A stretch of DNA of 64,000 nt from Pseudeuparius sepicola (taxonomy: Eukaryota > Arthropoda > Insecta > Coleoptera > Anthribidae). The first letter of the stretch is position 1. Each line of letters begins with the position of its first letter. The DNA lies in NCBI GenBank assembly GCA_963920635.1, contig OY987305.1:27578995-27642994 (forward strand), in the 5' to 3' direction. Shown piece by piece: positions 1-10,762 of this stretch. Under the pieces are notes generated by a model. It was not told where the DNA came from. It saw only the letters and a program-made list of their open reading frames with translations, and searched no databases. Made by a program: the position numbers and the translations under genes.

Positions 1-1045
1 GTTTGGTTGCCTGTATCAATGTATTTTTATTTCCAACTAGCTGGAAAAAGTAGCGAATTTCAAAGGATTACAAAAAACACGGGTATTTTTAAAATATCCA
101 TAGATACTAATGACACTAGTTTAAAAGTTATGGGCGAGATTTTTTTTTTTTGAATTTCAAACTTTATGCCGGCATAAATTCGTCTATTTTGTCTCTTGGG
201 CCGGAATTTTACCTTCGTTAAGATGGGCATAGGTTTCGGAATATGCTCGGAACGAAAACCCGGTAGTAAACATTGTAATTATCCAGTCTTGTTGTAAATA
301 AAAAACATAGGCAAAATACCCTTAAATTATGCAGCGGGAATACCAAAAGTGTAGCTATTGTTTATCAAATGGCGCGAAAAACAGACGATCGATGAACGGT
401 TGACGCTGTTGTTACAGGTCCAGTTTAATAATTACATATATTATGTTCATATGATCAATTTTACGTTTTGGCGATATAATATTTAAGCAACTAAGCTGTC
501 TGATTATTTTTTTATGTTTTTGTATTACTTCCATATTATTATATACTATGAATTGCGAATTTTTAATATTAAAATAATATAAAACTTCAAAAGGTATATT
601 CGGGAGACCCCCGTAGCTCAAAGACTCCGATTTGTGATTTTAACCCCTCTCTTTTTAGCAATGGTTCATTGATTTTTAGCGTGAAAGGTACACGGCGGCA
701 CTAAAAACTGCTTTAGTTGACTTTGCATTATTTATACGTATGTCGCCGTTATGTATTTTTCGTGAGGAAAACACAATCGTTAGCATATAAACTGACATTA
801 GGGGAGAATTCATATGTCTATGTCTCTATATGTATAGGTATGTCGAAAATTATCTATACCGGGTGTTCCATTTTAATAAATGCAGCTATTATAAATATCT
901 CAAAAACGAAAATCGCAAAAAATCACATAAAAGTTGAAGCATATGAGGTGCAATGTAAGACGCACGTTTTCACTTGTAGGCAGACGACGTTTTCAAGGTC
1001 ACTTGAATGTCAACTGTGTTTTTAAAAGCTTTTATTTAACTTGCA
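1..1045. other. AT-rich non-coding DNA
   Basis: No reading frame here resembles a protein. From about 859 the text reads like one end of a snapback transposon (a TA followed by a GGGTGTTCC-type terminus), but no matching inverted arm was found, so it is at most a single-arm remnant. Confidence 0.5.
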
Positions 1046-1060
1046 ATGTATGTATGTATG

Positions 1061-1090
<30 letters not shown>
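1046..1090. repeat. (ATGT)n microsatellite
   Basis: About eleven uninterrupted ATGT units. It lies directly upstream of the 122-bp tandem array. A microsatellite followed by a minisatellite and a unique tail is a layout known from some insect non-autonomous elements, so the two may belong to one element. The 14-mer AAGCTTTTATTTAA occurs just before the microsatellite and again near 1767. Confidence 0.9.
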
Positions 1091-1091
<1 letters not shown>

Positions 1092-1135
1092 TTTGTTCGG
1101 GTGGAATCTTGCAACTCAATTTTGAAGCAGATATC

Positions 1136-1610
1136 TTCAACCGATCGAGCTGAAATTTTGTACACACGTTTAATTTGGATGACAATGCATGATTATATGT
1201 GTGACGTCATTCTAAATCCAACATGGCGGATCACCCAAGATGGCGGACTAGTTAAATTTCAACCGATCGAGCTGAAATTTTGTACACACGTTTAATTTGG
1301 ATGACAATGCATGATTATATGTGTGACGTCATTCTAAATCCAACATGGCGGAACACTCAAGATGGCGGACTAGTTAAATTTCAACCGATCGAGCTGAAAT
1401 TTTGTACACACGTTTAATTTGGATGACAATGCATGATTATATGTGTGACGTCATTCTAAATCCAACATGGCGGAACACTCAAGATGGCGGACTAGTTAAA
1501 TTTCAACCGATCGAGCTGAAATTTTGTACACACGTTTAATTTGGATGACAATGCATGATTATATGTGTGACGTCATTCTAAATCCAACATGGCGGAACAC
1601 CCAAGATGGT
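1136..1610. repeat. 122-bp tandem repeat, about 3.9 copies
   Basis: The unit starts TTCAACCGATCGAGC at 1136, 1258, 1380 and 1502, a constant spacing of 122 bp. Copies differ at a few positions only. Every unit contains the perfect palindrome TGACGTCA (1202, 1324, 1446, 1568) followed by ATGGCGG motifs. The short frames readable through the array are a by-product of the repeat. After the last partial unit comes about 130 bp of unique sequence. Confidence 0.9.
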
Positions 1611-1741
1611 CATTAGAAGGTCTCCTCATTGAAGAGCTAGACTGTTCTAAACTAACCGGCAAACGACCTTGCAACAATGATGCGTTAACTGAGATGAATA
1701 GACTCAGACACCTGGCCAAACTAAAAATTACAAAATAAATT

Positions 1742-1866
1742 AAAAGTAAAAAAATATTTTTAAAAAAAGCTTTTATTTAAATGCGCTAAAAAGAATAAAA
1801 TAATCTTTTCTTTTAAAACTTTTACTATCAACTTATAACTTTTTTTAAAAATATTTTTTTACTTTT
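1742..1866. repeat. Inverted repeat with 28-bp perfect arms
   Basis: The arms at 1742-1769 and 1839-1866 are exact reverse complements. They are almost pure A/T and surround a 69-bp spacer. It could be a tiny foldback remnant or a replication-generated palindrome; no target duplication was found. Confidence 0.7.
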
Positions 1867-2372
1867 AATTTTTACTGTTAAAGGCATATCTTTAGTTAAA
1901 GAATGTTATTCGGCACGTTTTCTGTAGGTATAGTATTGCTGGCTTAAAAGTTCTAAAAAATTATCTTTAGTTTTTTCAATGAAATGAAACATGGTCTTTT
2001 ATGTGTACATAAGGTGTTTCTTCGTTTGCATTAACACTACATTCAAACACACATTTTAAGTAACGCAATAATTAAGATAAATACATATCTCAATAAAAAA
2101 TGAAAAAAGAAAACGATATATTGATGCGAAAGAACATCTTCTGTACCTATATGTTAAACATCTACAGTGTGACCTCCGTTAAGGAGTTACCACCCTGGTA
2201 AAATATCTTTATTTGTTTACCGATTTTGATAAACTTTTTTTTGTTAGGTTCAAAAAGCACATTAAACAATGTGTGTAACTTTACTTTTGGGCTGTAATCA
2301 CGGCCACCTATCAACACATGGGCTCAATTTCAAAAAGTACTATTATTTGTTTAATAATATTTTTATTAGGTA
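1867..2372. other. Non-coding, nothing recognised
   Basis: AT-rich sequence without coding signal or recognisable repeat. It ends at a TA followed by a snapback-type terminus. Confidence 0.4.
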
Positions 2373-2560
2373 CAGGGTGTCCGCCTGAAGGTGATAGGAA
2401 CATTCACTTTAACCATTCCGTATTTTTTGAGACAAATTAATGATTTAAAAACCAGTTTGTTGCAGTTTTTTCCAAACAATGTAATGTCGTTTGGAAAAAA
2501 ACAATCGAGCGTCAAACAAAAGTTATAACCAAAAAACCTTTTTGGAAAAAATGAAGATAT
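2373..2560. repeat. Partial snapback arm (CAGGGTGTCC end)
   Basis: Starts TA/CAGGGTGTCC, the terminus typical of the snapback elements in this window. It later carries a GCGTCAAACAAAAG stretch also seen in the 305-bp repeat unit at 16.7 kb (GAACGTCAAACAAAA), so the two are distantly related. No second arm was found. Confidence 0.45.
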
Positions 2561-2619
2561 GGTGCAAAATGTATCTTTTTATTAATTTAAACATATTTTT
2601 TTTATTAACGGATAATAAT

Positions 2620-3330
2620 AGAACACATATGCAATTAACTTTGGGGTTACCTTTCGATTAAAAACGAGGAAAAATAACCGACTCAAACGTGGACACGTGA
2701 CTTTCGCTATCTGTCAAAAATTATATTTAAAAAATAAAATCCCTAAAAATTGGCTTATTTGTCACAATTTCAAAACGTTTAACTTGAAAAAGTCGTTTCT
2801 ATTTTAATGTTACATAAGCGCCTATTTCCTATTTATAAAATTTCTTAAAATTTTAAAAAGTCATTACTTCGTAAAGACTATTTTATATCACTAGCTATAC
2901 AACATAATATACGAGTATCATTCTATAATTTTATTAACTTTTTATTATTACTAAAAAATATCGATAAGAATATGTCTTTTTCAAAATAAAATTATATTAA
3001 CGCTTTAAAATTCTGTTTCACACAAAGTTGATGTACCGGCAAGCATTTAGGTAGTACCATAGAAGAATCTACTACGTAAATTCTTCTATGGTAGTACCTA
3101 TAAATTTATTTACATTACATTTTCCATTACTCTAAATGTACGCCAAAATAATACATATATTAAGATATCAGCAAATAGTAGGTATTTCACGTATCTAACA
3201 AAATTCACAACTTTACGTCAACTTTGGATCAAATACAACAGAATTTTAATTTCTTTCGGTTTATCAATATTAAGTACTTAATGAAAAGTTAATAGAATGA
3301 TAAAAGATAAAACTATAGTGACATAAATTC
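2620..3330. repeat. Partial MITE, CAGTGTCC family copy A
   Basis: Collinear with much of the complete palindromic MITE at 53034-54209. Shared landmarks are a GGGGTTACCTTT block, the central ATATTAACGCTTTAAAATT stretch and the GCATTTAGG..TATAAATTTA segment near the centre. Terminal TIRs are missing or decayed. It hosts the micro-palindrome at 3058-3090. Confidence 0.6.
3058..3090. mobile_element. 33-bp micro-palindrome with direct flanking repeat
   Basis: Eleven-base inverted ends CATAGAAGAAT / ATTCTTCTATG enclose 11 bp. The outer flanks are direct repeats GTAGTAC at 3051-3057 and 3091-3097; an 8- or 9-bp repeat is possible depending on where the cut is placed. A second element with the same ends but different flanking repeats lies at 52273-52300. 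The related MITE copy at 53.5 kb has no insertion at the homologous point. The pattern fits transposition of an ultra-short palindromic element or an internally deleted MITE. Confidence 0.6.
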
Positions 3331-5079
3331 TAGATGTCAGTTAGGGTAAGTATTGTGATCATTCATGCGGTTTTGAGGGAGAATTATTATGTCATGACAG
3401 TAGATTTGACAGCCGGTAGGTAGTCCTCTTACTTAATATTTTACTCAACAATATTCTTAATAACTATGAAAAAATATAGAAAAATAAAGGAGCGTAAATA
3501 TTCATATTATTATTTTGTGTTTAACAATTGACAGTTTCAATCCCAAAATACGCCAGGATGGGAGCGATGTGCTGTTATTTGTATAAAAAAGGGGGTCGGT
3601 CCGCCTGCCTCCCCCTAGACCCCTGGTTCCGACCAACGACCTTGCCGGGCAACAAAACAACTTATAATGAACGGAAACTTATTTTAGCAAGGCGAAACAT
3701 TACTTTTTATTCTCGCTCTGTACCAATGGCCGCTCTCCAACTCCAGCGCCATCTTACAGACACTTGCGCAATTTTTGCGCTCCAGTATCCAATTTCTGTT
3801 TTAGCAACATTTATCCTAGTTAGGAACACGGTCAAATGAAGGTCGTCGCGAGGCGATGACGTTTTATTTCCGTCCTTAATGATAATTTGTGGTTTTCCTG
3901 TATTGATTGTAATACCAACAAAGCCGGTCCTTAAAAACATTAAGATTATCTTACGGCAAGTTGTATTCGGACCAAACGCACATTCGGAAATTTGTCATTA
4001 AATGAATTACTTGACTTCAACACTAAATGAATTTAATGTAAAGTAAGCATTTCCCCCTGACTATGGGTAATTAAATAGGGAATTATCAAGTTAACTACAT
4101 GTCACTATCCATGCCTAGTATTTTACCTGATTCCAAACTAAGATTTAGGACTACTTTTTCAATTTTGAACTATTTTTTCTAATAACTTTTTTCCGTATCT
4201 ATGCCAATCTTATTCTAAGAACAAGCAAAACATTTTATCGAGAGTACCTTTTCTTGATAAAATGAAAAATAAAGAAACTTTTCCTATTGGACACGCACCC
4301 TAACCGTAGCTGTTCGATTAAAAATTAAGCATGCTTAAAAATGGAACTGAGCAAAAAATAAGCACTACAATGCAGGTACAGTCGTCTAATAAAGAAATGT
4401 TTAAAAACTTGACAATCATGCTAAATTTAAAATGTATGAAAAATTTTTTTTATGTCATATATTTTTATTATTTGCGTACCGATACAAGAAAAGTGCGTTC
4501 TTTTAAATGACGCTATCAAAAATAGTGGTTGCCATTTAAAAAAATATAGATGACGTCATAGCTTGGTTAGTAATGACGTCACAATAACGACAAATATGTC
4601 AAAATATGCACCTTTCAAAATTATGTTGGACGTGTCGAAGCGCTTTTTTTTAATCGCACAGTACAACATTTTACCGAATTTATTCCAACCTTTACGTGCT
4701 CACTGCATATATTATTATTAATATCTATGATAATATTTTGTTTTTTGAACTTGTGAGTTTTGACAAGCTAGGTTTTAGATACTTGCAATAAAATATACAA
4801 TTTTACCTAGATTAACCCTTGGGTACAATAATATTGTCCATAAACTAATTTTATTTTGTGACAATAAAATGGATCATTGAGTAGTTTCAACTACCTATAT
4901 TACCTTGTAGAAATTTAGTAGTAAAAACATGTGAATAAGGTTGGTAAGAATCATTTTCATATTTACATTAATTGCACCCTTATTATGTAGTACGCTTGGG
5001 TTATCGTTCTTGTCGTGAAAATTTGATCCAGCAGCGGTTTCTACTGATATTGCCGGGCAGACCATCTGTAACAAGTACC
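3331..5079. other. Intergenic, no gene recognised
   Basis: No frame resembles a known protein. Two perfect TGACGTCA palindromes occur at 4551 and 4574. Around 3590-3660 a C-rich patch stands out from the AT-rich surroundings, without an identifiable product. Confidence 0.4.
4551..4581. promoter_or_regulatory. Paired CRE-like palindromes
   Basis: TGACGTCA occurs at 4551-4558 and 4574-4581, 23 bp apart centre to centre. It is the consensus site of CREB/ATF bZIP proteins. No promoter or gene is visible next to them, so function is inferred from the motif only. Confidence 0.2.
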
Positions 5080-5145
5080 AACCTCGGAGCGCCACCAACT
5101 TGAGGGATGCCAAGTTGTCGCCGCGCTGAAACCGCGGCAGGCTTA
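5080..5145. repeat. Dispersed repeat, copy 1
   Basis: A moderately GC-rich segment containing GCGCCACCAACTTGAGG followed by CAAGTTGTCGCCGCGCTG. It matches 35325-35390 in the same orientation with a few substitutions. Nature unknown; it could be part of an old retroelement. Confidence 0.6.
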
Positions 5146-5149
5146 TAAA

Positions 5150-5475
5150 CGCCTACGCGGATTTTTTTTTGCGATGCCACTGTCGCTTGTAACAGCACCC
5201 CTACGAGTTTTTTCTATACTCCTATATCCCCTACCTGCCCCCCCACAAATCTTTGAGATAGATTTGCACAACAATTTCAGAATTTTCGTCTTTGGAATTT
5301 TTTTGCGAAGCTGCCGTCGTTTGTTAAAAAACCCATACAGGTTTTTTCGATACTCTACTACATCCAATTTACAAAAAAACAGAATTCCTTTACATTTTTT
5401 TGTGACGCCACTGTCGTTTACCACGGCATCCCTACAGATTTTTTCGATACTCCTACGCGTCCCCACAAAATATAT
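5150..5475. repeat. Degenerate ~130-bp tandem array, first block
   Basis: About three diverged copies, recognised by GCGAYGCCACTGTCG followed by CACAGCACCCCTACAGG and TATTACTACATCCCC. The array resumes at 6286, so the intervening 0.8 kb is probably an insertion. Confidence 0.7.
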
Positions 5476-6285
5476 TTCAAAGTGAGATTGATTTTTCTTT
5501 TTATGATAACTCGAAATTCGAATAATTTTTTAATATTATTTTTTAGCAATTTGTTTCTATGTGATTCCCAAACCTATGTGAAAAGCAGCATAGTCATACT
5601 TTTGTCCTTTAAAAGTCTAAAGAGTACACTTGACATTTGTCTCACTGTTACCCAGGGGGTGTGGAACAGTGAGACACTATATGGAAGTAACTATGCGTTT
5701 ACTTTTAGTTGAGGTAAGTATACACGGAATGTATGCAATTTTATGGGTTTATATCTGAAACTAAATTGAAAACCTTCTCATTTTAAACACATTATAAGTA
5801 TACAAATGTAAGCAATATTTATCTATTATATGGGGAACAGTGAGACATACCTATGGGTAGTAATACGTCTCACTGTTCCCCTGATGACATTGTCTCATGT
5901 ACCCATGGTATTGCGAAATGAAAATATGATAACAATACTAATCTCAAATATTATTTTTAAATTTTAACTGTACAAAACACCTTTCAACACTATAGGATAC
6001 ATCCCCTATTTAATAAAAAACCCGTCACAGTTTTCTGACGGTTCTTGCAGAAGCTCAATCCAACCCTTAAAAATTAGAATTTGCGTGCAATCTTCACAGC
6101 AACATCACAACTTATAAACTGAATGGGTGAGAATAGTGAAAGTAGTGGAGAAGGCTGACCTTGGGCCTTCCATTATGCACACCTAGTGCCATCTATGAGC
6201 TATTTATAAAAGCAGGGATATTTTGAATGTCTCACTGTTACCCATGTCTCACTGTTACCCAGGTTCCCCTACACAAAAAAGTTTT
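5476..6285. mobile_element. Insertion with six copies of a 15-bp motif
   Basis: This segment separates two blocks of the same tandem array. It contains GTCTCACTGTTACCC at 5639, 6229 and 6246, GTCTCACTGTTCCCC at 5867, and the inverse motif at 5661 and 5832. The pair 5832/5867 forms a 15-bp perfect stem with a 20-nt loop; the pair 5639/5661 forms a shorter hairpin. No protein is recognisable. It may be a non-autonomous element with its transposase-binding repeats. Confidence 0.4.
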
Positions 6286-6984
6286 CTTTAGGATTTTTTT
6301 GCGACACTACTGTTGTTTGTCACAGCACCCCAACAGGTTTTTTTCTATATTACTACATCGCCTATGCGACTTCCATAAATATCTTTGAGATTAAGATTGA
6401 TTTAAAACAAGATTTTTGGGATTTATTTACGACGCCAATGTCGTTTGTCACGGCATCTCCTACAGGTTTTTTCTATATTACTGCATCCCTTATGCGTGTC
6501 CCAAAAATATCTTTGAGACTGAGATTGATTTACCTAAAAATAAGATTTTTGTGATTTCTTTGCGACGACACGGTTGTTTATAACAGCACCCCTACAGGTT
6601 TTTTTCCTATATTACTACATCCCCTATGTGTCTTCCAAAAATATTTTTGAGATTAAGATTGGTTTACACAAAAATAAGATTTTTGGGATTTTGCGACGCC
6701 AATGTCGTTTGTCACGCCACCTCCTACAGGTATTTTCCATATTACTACATTCCCTATGTGTCTCCCAAAAATATCTTTTAGATTAAGATTGATTTACACA
6801 AAAGTAAGATTCTTGGGATTTTTTCGCGAAGCCTCTGTTGTTTGTCACAGCACCCATACAAGTTTTTTCTATATTTCTACATCCCCTATGCGTCTCCCAA
6901 AAATATCTTTGAGATTAAGATTTTTGTAATCTTTTTGCAACGCCAATGTCGGTTGTCACGGCACCTCCTACAGGTTTTTTTCTA
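6286..6984. repeat. Degenerate ~130-bp tandem array, second block
   Basis: About six diverged copies, with the landmark near 6293, 6420, 6552, 6688, 6815 and 6930. The last copy is cut by the foldback element whose TA target begins at 6983. Confidence 0.75.
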
Positions 6985-8176
6985 CAGGGTGTAACTAAAC
7001 TGATGGTCAAAAATGAAACCACGTATTCTTGGAGTCAAAATAAGGGCACTTCTTCATATATTTTTTTCTCCTACGGGCCATAGTTTTTTTTATACAGAGC
7101 GTAGAAATTTAGAGAAAAATACACATATTTCTTAGTATCTCTAGAAGTATATGAGATATTTTCTTCAAACTTGGCGTGTCACATGAGCGGATGGGCTGTC
7201 AAATTAAGGTTGATATGAAACTTCTGAGGCCCCCAGTTGCGGAGATACAGGGTCTTATTAAAATGAATTAGTTCAGAAAAATATGAATACCCTCTATAAT
7301 CGCATTTTTTAAGTTTGCTTTGAATGGTAAATTCAATGGTTAACAAAAAGTATCTCTTAGTATTTTTTCATATTCTCAGCCGTTTTTTAATTATTTTCAA
7401 AGAACGGCAATGCTGCAATAAAAAAGTCATTTTAAGAACAAATCTGACAATCTGTGGATGTCAATTAAACTTGGCATTATTTGAATCATTTGGCTGCCAA
7501 CTTTGCACCTTAGTATCAATATTTTGAAAAATTATGTTTTCATTTGAAGAATTGACTGATATGCACTTTTGCTATGGACTTGCGAATGGCAATAATAAAC
7601 ATGCGGAAACACATAGTTGCGTGTATTGAAAGACGGCGGTCATTTCGAACATTTAATAATTTAATTTTCTAATAGCAATACGTTTCTTTTATTATTGTTT
7701 TTGCTTTTGTATTTTGTTAAACAAAGTTTAATTGACATCCGCAGATTGCTAGATTTATTCTTAAAGTGACTATATTGTTCATTACCGCGTTGCCGTTCTT
7801 TAAAAATAATTAAGAAACGGCTGCGAATATGAAAAAATACTAAGAGATACTTTTTGTTAACCATTCTATTCACCACTCAAATCAAAATGCGATTATACAG
7901 GGTATTCATATTTTTCTGAACTAATTAATTTTACTAACACCCTGTATCTCCGCAACTGGGAGCCTCAGAAGCTTCATGTCAACCTTAAGTTTGACGGCTC
8001 ATCTGCTCATGTGACACGCCAAGTTTGAAGAAAATATCTCGTATACTTCTAGAAATACTAAGAAATATGTGTATTTTTCTCCAAACTTCTACGCTCTGTA
8101 TAAAAAAAACTATGGCCCGTAGAAGAAAAAAATATATGAATACGTGGTTTCATTTTTGACCATCAGTTTAGTTACA
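6985..8176. mobile_element. Foldback/snapback element with ~460-bp arms
   Basis: The left end is TA/CAGGGTGTAACTAAACTGAT. The right end is its reverse complement, but the last CCCTG bases are missing at 8176. Arms of roughly 460 bp (6985-7445 and 7715-8176) are largely complementary around a loop of about 270 bp. The same reading frame starting MVN appears in both arms on opposite strands only because they are copies. No transposase is present. TA target and CAGGG end suggest Tc1/mariner mobilisation. Confidence 0.85.
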
Positions 8177-8184
8177 GGGGCAGA

Positions 8185-8440
8185 CCTACGGGTGTGACAA
8201 TCCCGCGATCTCCAGTTGCCCAGGGAGGGGTCTAGCCGGTGACGGGGGTTTATCCTCGGGTGTGACAATCCCGCGACTCCCGGTTACACAGGGATGGATC
8301 TAGCCTGTGAGAGAGGCGGATCTTCGGGTGTAACGATCCCGTGTTTCCCAGTTAACGCAAGGAGGGGTTTGACCTGTGAGAGGGACGGATCCTCGGGTGT
8401 AACGATCCCACGTTATCTCAGTTGACCCGTGTAGGTAGCG
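8185..8440 (+). repeat. 69-bp subrepeats in retrotransposon 5' leader
   Basis: Four imperfect units begin CCTNCGGGTGTGACAATCCC-like at 8185, 8254, 8322 and 8391. They are GC-rich and much unlike the AT-rich surroundings. Tandem subrepeats in 5' UTRs are common in non-LTR elements, where they often carry promoter activity; that role is inferred. Confidence 0.8.
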
Positions 8441-8520
8441 GGTAAGAATACTCCTACCGTGGCTCCGCGAGTCGTAAAAGGCGACCGAGGGCCATCACTC
8501 CCACGTTACGGGAGAAACCC

Positions 8521-8760
8521 ATGGCTATGGAGATTTATACAGTTAATGATATAGGGCCGCTGCCTGGGGATCGCCAGGGCATGTCTGGAGCCGGCGCTGG
8601 GCATGACAGCGAGCGGGACGTCGTCGTCGGTGACAAGGCGCTGATGAGGCCGGCCCCTGACCCACACACAGCTACAGCCCAACAACACGAACATCAACAA
8701 CAGGGGAGCCAAATGAGAACTAGGGTTCCACCCACCGAAAGTGCTGCGCGGGAACTTTAG
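8521..8760 (+). pseudogene. Possible start of retrotransposon ORF
   Basis: A 79-residue frame opens with a genuine ATG (MAMEIYTVND) right after the GC-rich leader and the ACGGGAGAAACCC context, and stops at 8760. Composition is rich in G, A, H and Q with no known domain. It is probably the truncated N-terminus of the element's polyprotein, because recognisable element sequence resumes downstream in other frames. Confidence 0.4.
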
Positions 8761-8941
8761 CCAGCGTTCATTGAGGCGGGATTACAATGACGACGCATGA
8801 AATGGACTGGGTCCAAGAATAAATCGATTATGCGTATTTTTTACAGGGCGACAAACTTAGGACAAGAAATGATCGGTTACCGACAACAACTGCGTGACGA
8901 CTACTGCAGGGAGTTTCCACACTGCAAGTGTCTGAAAAAGA

Positions 8942-9385
8942 GTGTCAGATCAGTATCAAACTATTCTAAGAAATAACCGAATCCCAGAAACGCGACTTAA
9001 CGCTATTAAACGGGAAGTTGAGCTAGGTATCAATGGCGAGCACATAGACATAGACAACAACTGGGAAATTCAAGAGCCTGGACCACAACAAGAAAACGAA
9101 ACGGCAAAACAAACAACTGAGAATCGGGAATCGGTTAACAAAGAACACTTTGAAAGCCTAGATACACAGCTGAGAACGCCAGTATTGCGATACGAAGGCA
9201 CATACCCACTGAGCAGACCACCGTTATCAAGATTGAATTCTTCCAGGAAACTTGCAATCTTGCTCAATCTTATGAACAGCAGAGTTTTACCTAACTATAG
9301 GTATGTTTTAGTGACACCAACATTAGAACCAATGCACATGTTAATCTACTGTGCCGCAACGGCAATCATCACTGTAATGACATGA
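8942..9385 (+). pseudogene. N-terminal spacer domain of R4/Dong-like ORF
   Basis: An open stretch of about 147 codons without a convincing ATG. It contains LRTPVLRYEGTYPLSRPPL and RKLAILLNLMNSRVLPNY, both matched by the minus-strand copy at 27425-27709. That establishes a conserved domain shared by both copies. Its function is unknown; it precedes the reverse transcriptase. Confidence 0.6.
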
Positions 9386-9499
9386 GCAATTCAGAACCGA
9401 TGTTGTCTCCACTGTCATCAAGAATTAACACAACTGGAAGGCACCACGTCCAGATCATCTCCAAAATTATTGGGGTGCACGCTCTATCCTCTGAAAATA

Positions 9500-10475
9500 C
9501 CATTGTTTCTTACGCAGGGTGCAATGTACTTGCTACCAAAAGACCAAAGGAATACAGATAACCCTGCCAAGTACCGCCCAATAACCTGCCTGCCTACGCT
9601 GTACAAAATAGTTACATCTTGCCTAACGGGGCGAATATATGCTCACTGCGAGCGGAACAACATCATGGCAATGCAACAGAAGGGCTGCGCGAAAAGCGCA
9701 ATGGGATGCAAAGAGCAACTCATCATAGACTCTGTCATCTGCAACGAGGCTCATTCCAAGCAACGAAACCTCTACATGGCTTATGTGGACTTCAAAGAAG
9801 CATTTGATTCCGTACCTCACGAGTGGCTCACAGGTATCTTAAAGCTGTATAAAATAGATCATCATACAGTTTCCTTTTTAGAACACGTTATGACAACCTA
9901 GCGCACTAAGAACCACAAGCAGTAACATCGAGACTGACACAATCAACATCCGAAGAGGGATTTTCCAAGGAGATTCACTCAGTCCGCTGTGGTTCTGCAT
10001 GGCAATGAAGCCCCTATCATATCGGTTGAACTGAACGCAATACGGCTTCGCTATCAAAAGCAGCAACGCAGAAGCGATCAAGTTAAATCACCTGTTATAT
10101 ATGGATGATTTCAAACTTATGGCCGCAACCAAGAACCAACTAACGCAAATGCTTAAAATTGTAGAGGAGTTCTCCAGGGACATCGGAATGCAGTTTGGAC
10201 TGGACGAGTGCCGCACCCCTAACATCGTCGGGGGAAGACGACAAGGCGCACACGAGATGCAGAACGGCCAGGAGATCAAAGCAATGAGCAAGGGAGATAC
10301 ATACAAGTATCTCTGGATGGAACAAGCCCAAAGGATAGACCATCGAACAATGAAGACCGATTTAACGAATGAATTCTTCAAGACAGTAAGACAAGTAGTG
10401 CGAACTGATCTTAATAGCAGGAATTTGTTTTAAGGCCCTAAACACGTATGCGTGCTCCGTCCTCAGTTATTCGTT
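9500..10475 (+). pseudogene. Reverse transcriptase, R4/Dong-like, broken
   Basis: RT motifs are readable in order: LLPKDQRNTDNPAKYRPITC, KGCAKSAMGCKEQLIIDSV, YVDFKEAFDSVPHEW, then after an in-frame stop at 9899, GIFQGDSLSPLWFCMA, and LLYMDDFKL with the catalytic YMDD at about 10101. At least one stop (a TAG where copy 2 reads TGG) and further stops break the frame. The final GPKHVCVLRPQL at 10436-10470 matches copy 2, after which similarity ends. It would copy the element RNA by target-primed reverse transcription but cannot encode a full enzyme. Confidence 0.8.
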
Positions 10476-10762
10476 CCGAATAGTGAATTGGACCAACACG
10501 GAAAAAAGTTAGGTATGTTGAAAAATTGTTTTTTTTTAATATGAACTTGAAACTGCATTTTGGGCTTACCTTTCAATTGTAAACAACTTTTCGTAATACA
10601 TATTTTCACTAAAATTAAAAATAAGGGTACTTTACTCTTGAGCCTTTTTCATATTTTCGAACATCCCCTGTATAAGAAATGAGATATTCAACTTCTGAAA
10701 ACTGCGTTTTGAGTTTCCGGAAATGCAAAAACTTCTATTAAGAATAAAATTTCCTGATAAAT
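10476..10762. other. Non-coding, nothing recognised
   Basis: AT-rich stretch between two retroelement remnants. No gene or clear repeat boundary seen. Confidence 0.4.

Larger units (their letters stand above)
8177..10475 (+). mobile_element. Decayed R4/Dong-like non-LTR retrotransposon, copy 1
   Basis: In order it has a 69-bp subrepeat 5' leader, an ATG frame, a long spacer domain and a reverse transcriptase. It abuts the truncated end of the foldback at 8176. Its 3' part stops shortly after the RT; the second copy at 26.5-27.9 kb shows that a further C-terminal domain is missing here. The R4/Dong assignment, in the group with a restriction-like endonuclease, rests on the RT motifs alone. 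Confidence 0.7.

Noticed and set aside
7324..7876. Two similar 70-codon proteins on opposite strands
   Set aside because: They are the two arms of the foldback element at 6985-8176, so the resemblance follows from the inverted repeat.
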